In this document: piece by piece, positions 13,732-15,217 of the stretch
Layout of the letters: every line of letters starts with the position of its first letter
Position numbering within the stretch: the stretch's first letter is position 1
NCBI GenBank assembly: GCA_021824855.1
Contig: JAKAJX010000009.1
Location: forward strand, 1 to 15,217
From: Bacteroidota bacterium
GTDB taxonomy: Bacteria > Bacteroidota > Bacteroidia > Chitinophagales > Chitinophagaceae
DNA: 15,217 bases
Direction of reading: 5' to 3'
The notes under the pieces: model-generated
What the model saw: only the letters and a program-made list of their open reading frames with translations
Told to the model about the DNA's origin: nothing
The model's database searches: none
Translations under genes and position numbers: made by a program

Positions 13732-15217
13732 ATGGAATTTAAAAGATTAGATTTATCGAATAACCAATTAATTGATGTATACAAAAACATTCTTCTTCCC
13801 AGAATGATTGAAGAAAAAATGCTGGTATTATTACGTCAAGGGAAAATTAGTAAATGGTTTAGCGGTATAGGACAAGAAGCCATTGCGGTTGGTTCTACCA
13901 TGGCATTACAACCAGATGAATGGATAATGCCTTTACACAGAAACCTCGGCGTTTTTACTACCCGAAAAATGCCATTACATAAATTATTTATGCAATGGCA
14001 AGGCAATGAAGATGGCTATTCGAAAGGAAGAGAAAGAAGTTTTCATTTTGGAAGTAAAGAACATCATATATGCGGAATGATATCGCATCTTGGCCCTCAA
14101 ATGGCTGTTTCAGATGGAGTTGCTTTAGCGTATAAACTTAAAAGAGAACAAAAAATTTCTTTAAACTATTGTGGCGATGGCGGTACCAGTGAAGGAGACT
14201 TTCATGAAGCATTAAATGTAGCAGCAGTTTGGGATTTGCCGGTTATCTTTTTAATTGAAAATAATGGTTACGGACTTAGCACGCCCACATTAGAACAATA
14301 CCGCTGCACTAACTTAGTAGATAAGGCAAAAGGATATGGAATAGAAGGTATTAAAATTGATGGAAATAATATTTTGGAAGTTTATGATACCATTAAAGGA
14401 GTAAGAGATTATTGCATTAAACATCAAAAACCTTATTTAATTGAATGCAGTACTTTTAGAATGCGTGGCCACGAAGAAGCAAGTGGCACTAAATACGTAC
14501 CTAAAGAACTATTTGAAGAATGGGGCAAAAAAGATCCTGTAAAAAAGTTTGAACAATGGATAATAAGCAAGCAAATAGTAACAGAAATGCAAATTGCCGA
14601 TATTAGAAATGAATTGAAAACCTATATTGAGTTGGAATTAGAAAAAGCTTATACAGCAACTTCAATTATTGTTAACACAGAAAAAGAATTGAAAGATGTA
14701 TATGCAAAATCAACCAAAATTCATCAATCCTTACAAGAAGAAAACTATCTGCCAAAATATACTAATCTTAAGTTTTACGAAGCAATTAAACAAGCATTAT
14801 ATCAATCTTTACAATTACAATCGAATGTACTATTAATGGGGCAAGATATTGCCGAGTATGGCGGAGCTTTTAAAATAACTGAAGGCTTTGTACAAGAATT
14901 TGGCAAAGAGCGAATTCGCAACACACCTATTTGCGAAAGTGCTATTATTGGTGCTGCTCTAGGCTTAAGTTTAGAAGGATATAAATCGGTAGTAGAAATG
15001 CAATTTGCCGATTTTGTAAGTGTAGCATTTAATCAAATAGTTAATAACCTTGCAAAAATTCATTATCGTTGGAATCAAACGGCAGATGTAGTTATCAGAA
15101 TGCCTACCGGTGCCGGTGTTGGCGCAGGCCCATTTCATTCTCAAAGTAATGAAGCATGGTTTACACATGTTCCCGGATTAAAAGTAGTTTATCCTTCAAC
15201 ACCTGCAGATGCTAAAG
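13732..15217 (+). CDS. Fused E1 alpha/beta 2-oxoacid dehydrogenase (partial, runs off right edge)
   Basis: Open from the ATG at 13732 through 495 codons to the window end with no stop. The E1 component decarboxylates a 2-oxoacid with thiamine diphosphate and passes the acyl group to the lipoyl E2 subunit. The alpha part (about 1-335) has WFSGIGQEAIAVG (about 42-54), the thiamine-diphosphate motif starting GDGGTSEGDFHEALN (148-162) and ending ENNGYGLS (176-183), and RMRGHEEAS (about 240-248). The beta part starts about 346 with KFYEAIKQALYQSL, then GQDIAEYGGAFKITEG (370-385), TPICES with E402 at the position of the glutamate that activates the cofactor, and EMQFADFVSVAFNQI (about 420-434). A single-chain alpha-beta order is, to my knowledge, common in Bacteroidota. 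It may act on branched-chain 2-oxoacids or pyruvate; sequence alone does not decide. About 170-190 C-terminal residues lie outside the window. Confidence 0.93.
   Translation, partial: MEFKRLDLSNNQLIDVYKNILLPRMIEEKMLVLLRQGKISKWFSGIGQEAIAVGSTMALQPDEWIMPLHRNLGVFTTRKMPLHKLFMQWQGNEDGYSKGRERSFHFGSKEHHICGMISHLGPQMAVSDGVALAYKLKREQKISLNYCGDGGTSEGDFHEALNVAAVWDLPVIFLIENNGYGLSTPTLEQYRCTNLVDKAKGYGIEGIKIDGNNILEVYDTIKGVRDYCIKHQKPYLIECSTFRMRGHEEASGTKYVPKELFEEWGKKDPVKKFEQWIISKQIVTEMQIADIRNELKTYIELELEKAYTATSIIVNTEKELKDVYAKSTKIHQSLQEENYLPKYTNLKFYEAIKQALYQSLQLQSNVLLMGQDIAEYGGAFKITEGFVQEFGKERIRNTPICESAIIGAALGLSLEGYKSVVEMQFADFVSVAFNQIVNNLAKIHYRWNQTADVVIRMPTGAGVGAGPFHSQSNEAWFTHVPGLKVVYPSTPADAK

Noticed and set aside
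14971..15168. 65-codon minus-strand open frame
   Set aside because: Antisense to the beta part of the E1 dehydrogenase, whose motifs are intact across this stretch.
1..15217. Defence system, prophage, transposon, CRISPR array, tRNA or riboswitch
   Set aside because: No integrase, transposase, Cas-like or nuclease-cluster gene, no regularly spaced repeats, no tRNA cloverleaf and no long conserved-looking leader were found; the genes are core or common accessory functions.

Overview
The window is ordinary chromosomal sequence from a member of the Bacteroidota, most likely a Chitinophagia/Sphingobacteriia-type lineage. The base composition is AT-rich. Several upstream regions carry the Bacteroidota sigma promoter pattern (TTTG, about 18-19 bases, TAnnTTTG), Shine-Dalgarno sequences are essentially absent, and the gene families are typical of the phylum: a propeller-type sensor kinase, a fused gamma/alpha 2-oxoacid:ferredoxin oxidoreductase subunit, a fused alpha/beta E1 dehydrogenase, and the order pheT - small coiled-coil gene - zapA - rny. 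No tRNA, rRNA, CRISPR array, insertion sequence or phage gene was seen. No gap between genes exceeds about 165 bases.

Layout. Positions 1-5150, minus strand: a housekeeping block that reads pheT (Phe-tRNA synthetase beta), a 97-residue coiled-coil protein, zapA (FtsZ-ring factor), rny (RNase Y) and rplS (ribosomal protein L19, cut by the left edge). pheT, the coiled-coil gene and zapA are tightly spaced and probably one operon. rny and rplS each have a candidate promoter of their own. Positions 5248-6028, minus strand: a two-gene unit, a DUF1569/DinB-like protein that starts with UUG and an MmcQ/YjbR-family protein. A perfect TACCCCA-AA-TGGGGTA inverted repeat lies just upstream. Positions 6182-9753, minus strand: a two-component system, with a membrane sensor kinase carrying an extracytoplasmic beta-propeller and a NarL/LuxR-type response regulator starting 2 bases after the kinase stop. 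Positions 9879-11729, minus strand: the alpha (gamma-alpha fused) subunit of a 2-oxoacid:acceptor oxidoreductase, closed by a strong terminator and without the usual beta-subunit gene next to it. From 11882 onward, plus strand: a secreted NodB-type polysaccharide deacetylase, a Bax inhibitor-1 family membrane protein with a good terminator, and a fused E1 alpha/beta 2-oxoacid dehydrogenase cut by the right edge.

How it fits together. The left block is translation, RNA decay and division. The middle is one signalling pair whose target is unknown; the NarL-like palindrome upstream of the YjbR gene is the only local candidate site. Two different 2-oxoacid-oxidising systems, one ferredoxin-dependent and one NAD-linked through E2/E3, lie within 2 kb of each other. 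I see no clearly novel defence or mobile system. The best leads are the palindrome near the NarL-type regulator, the solitary KorA, the ZapA-linked coiled-coil protein, and a plus-oriented terminator hairpin with no obvious plus-strand gene in front of it.
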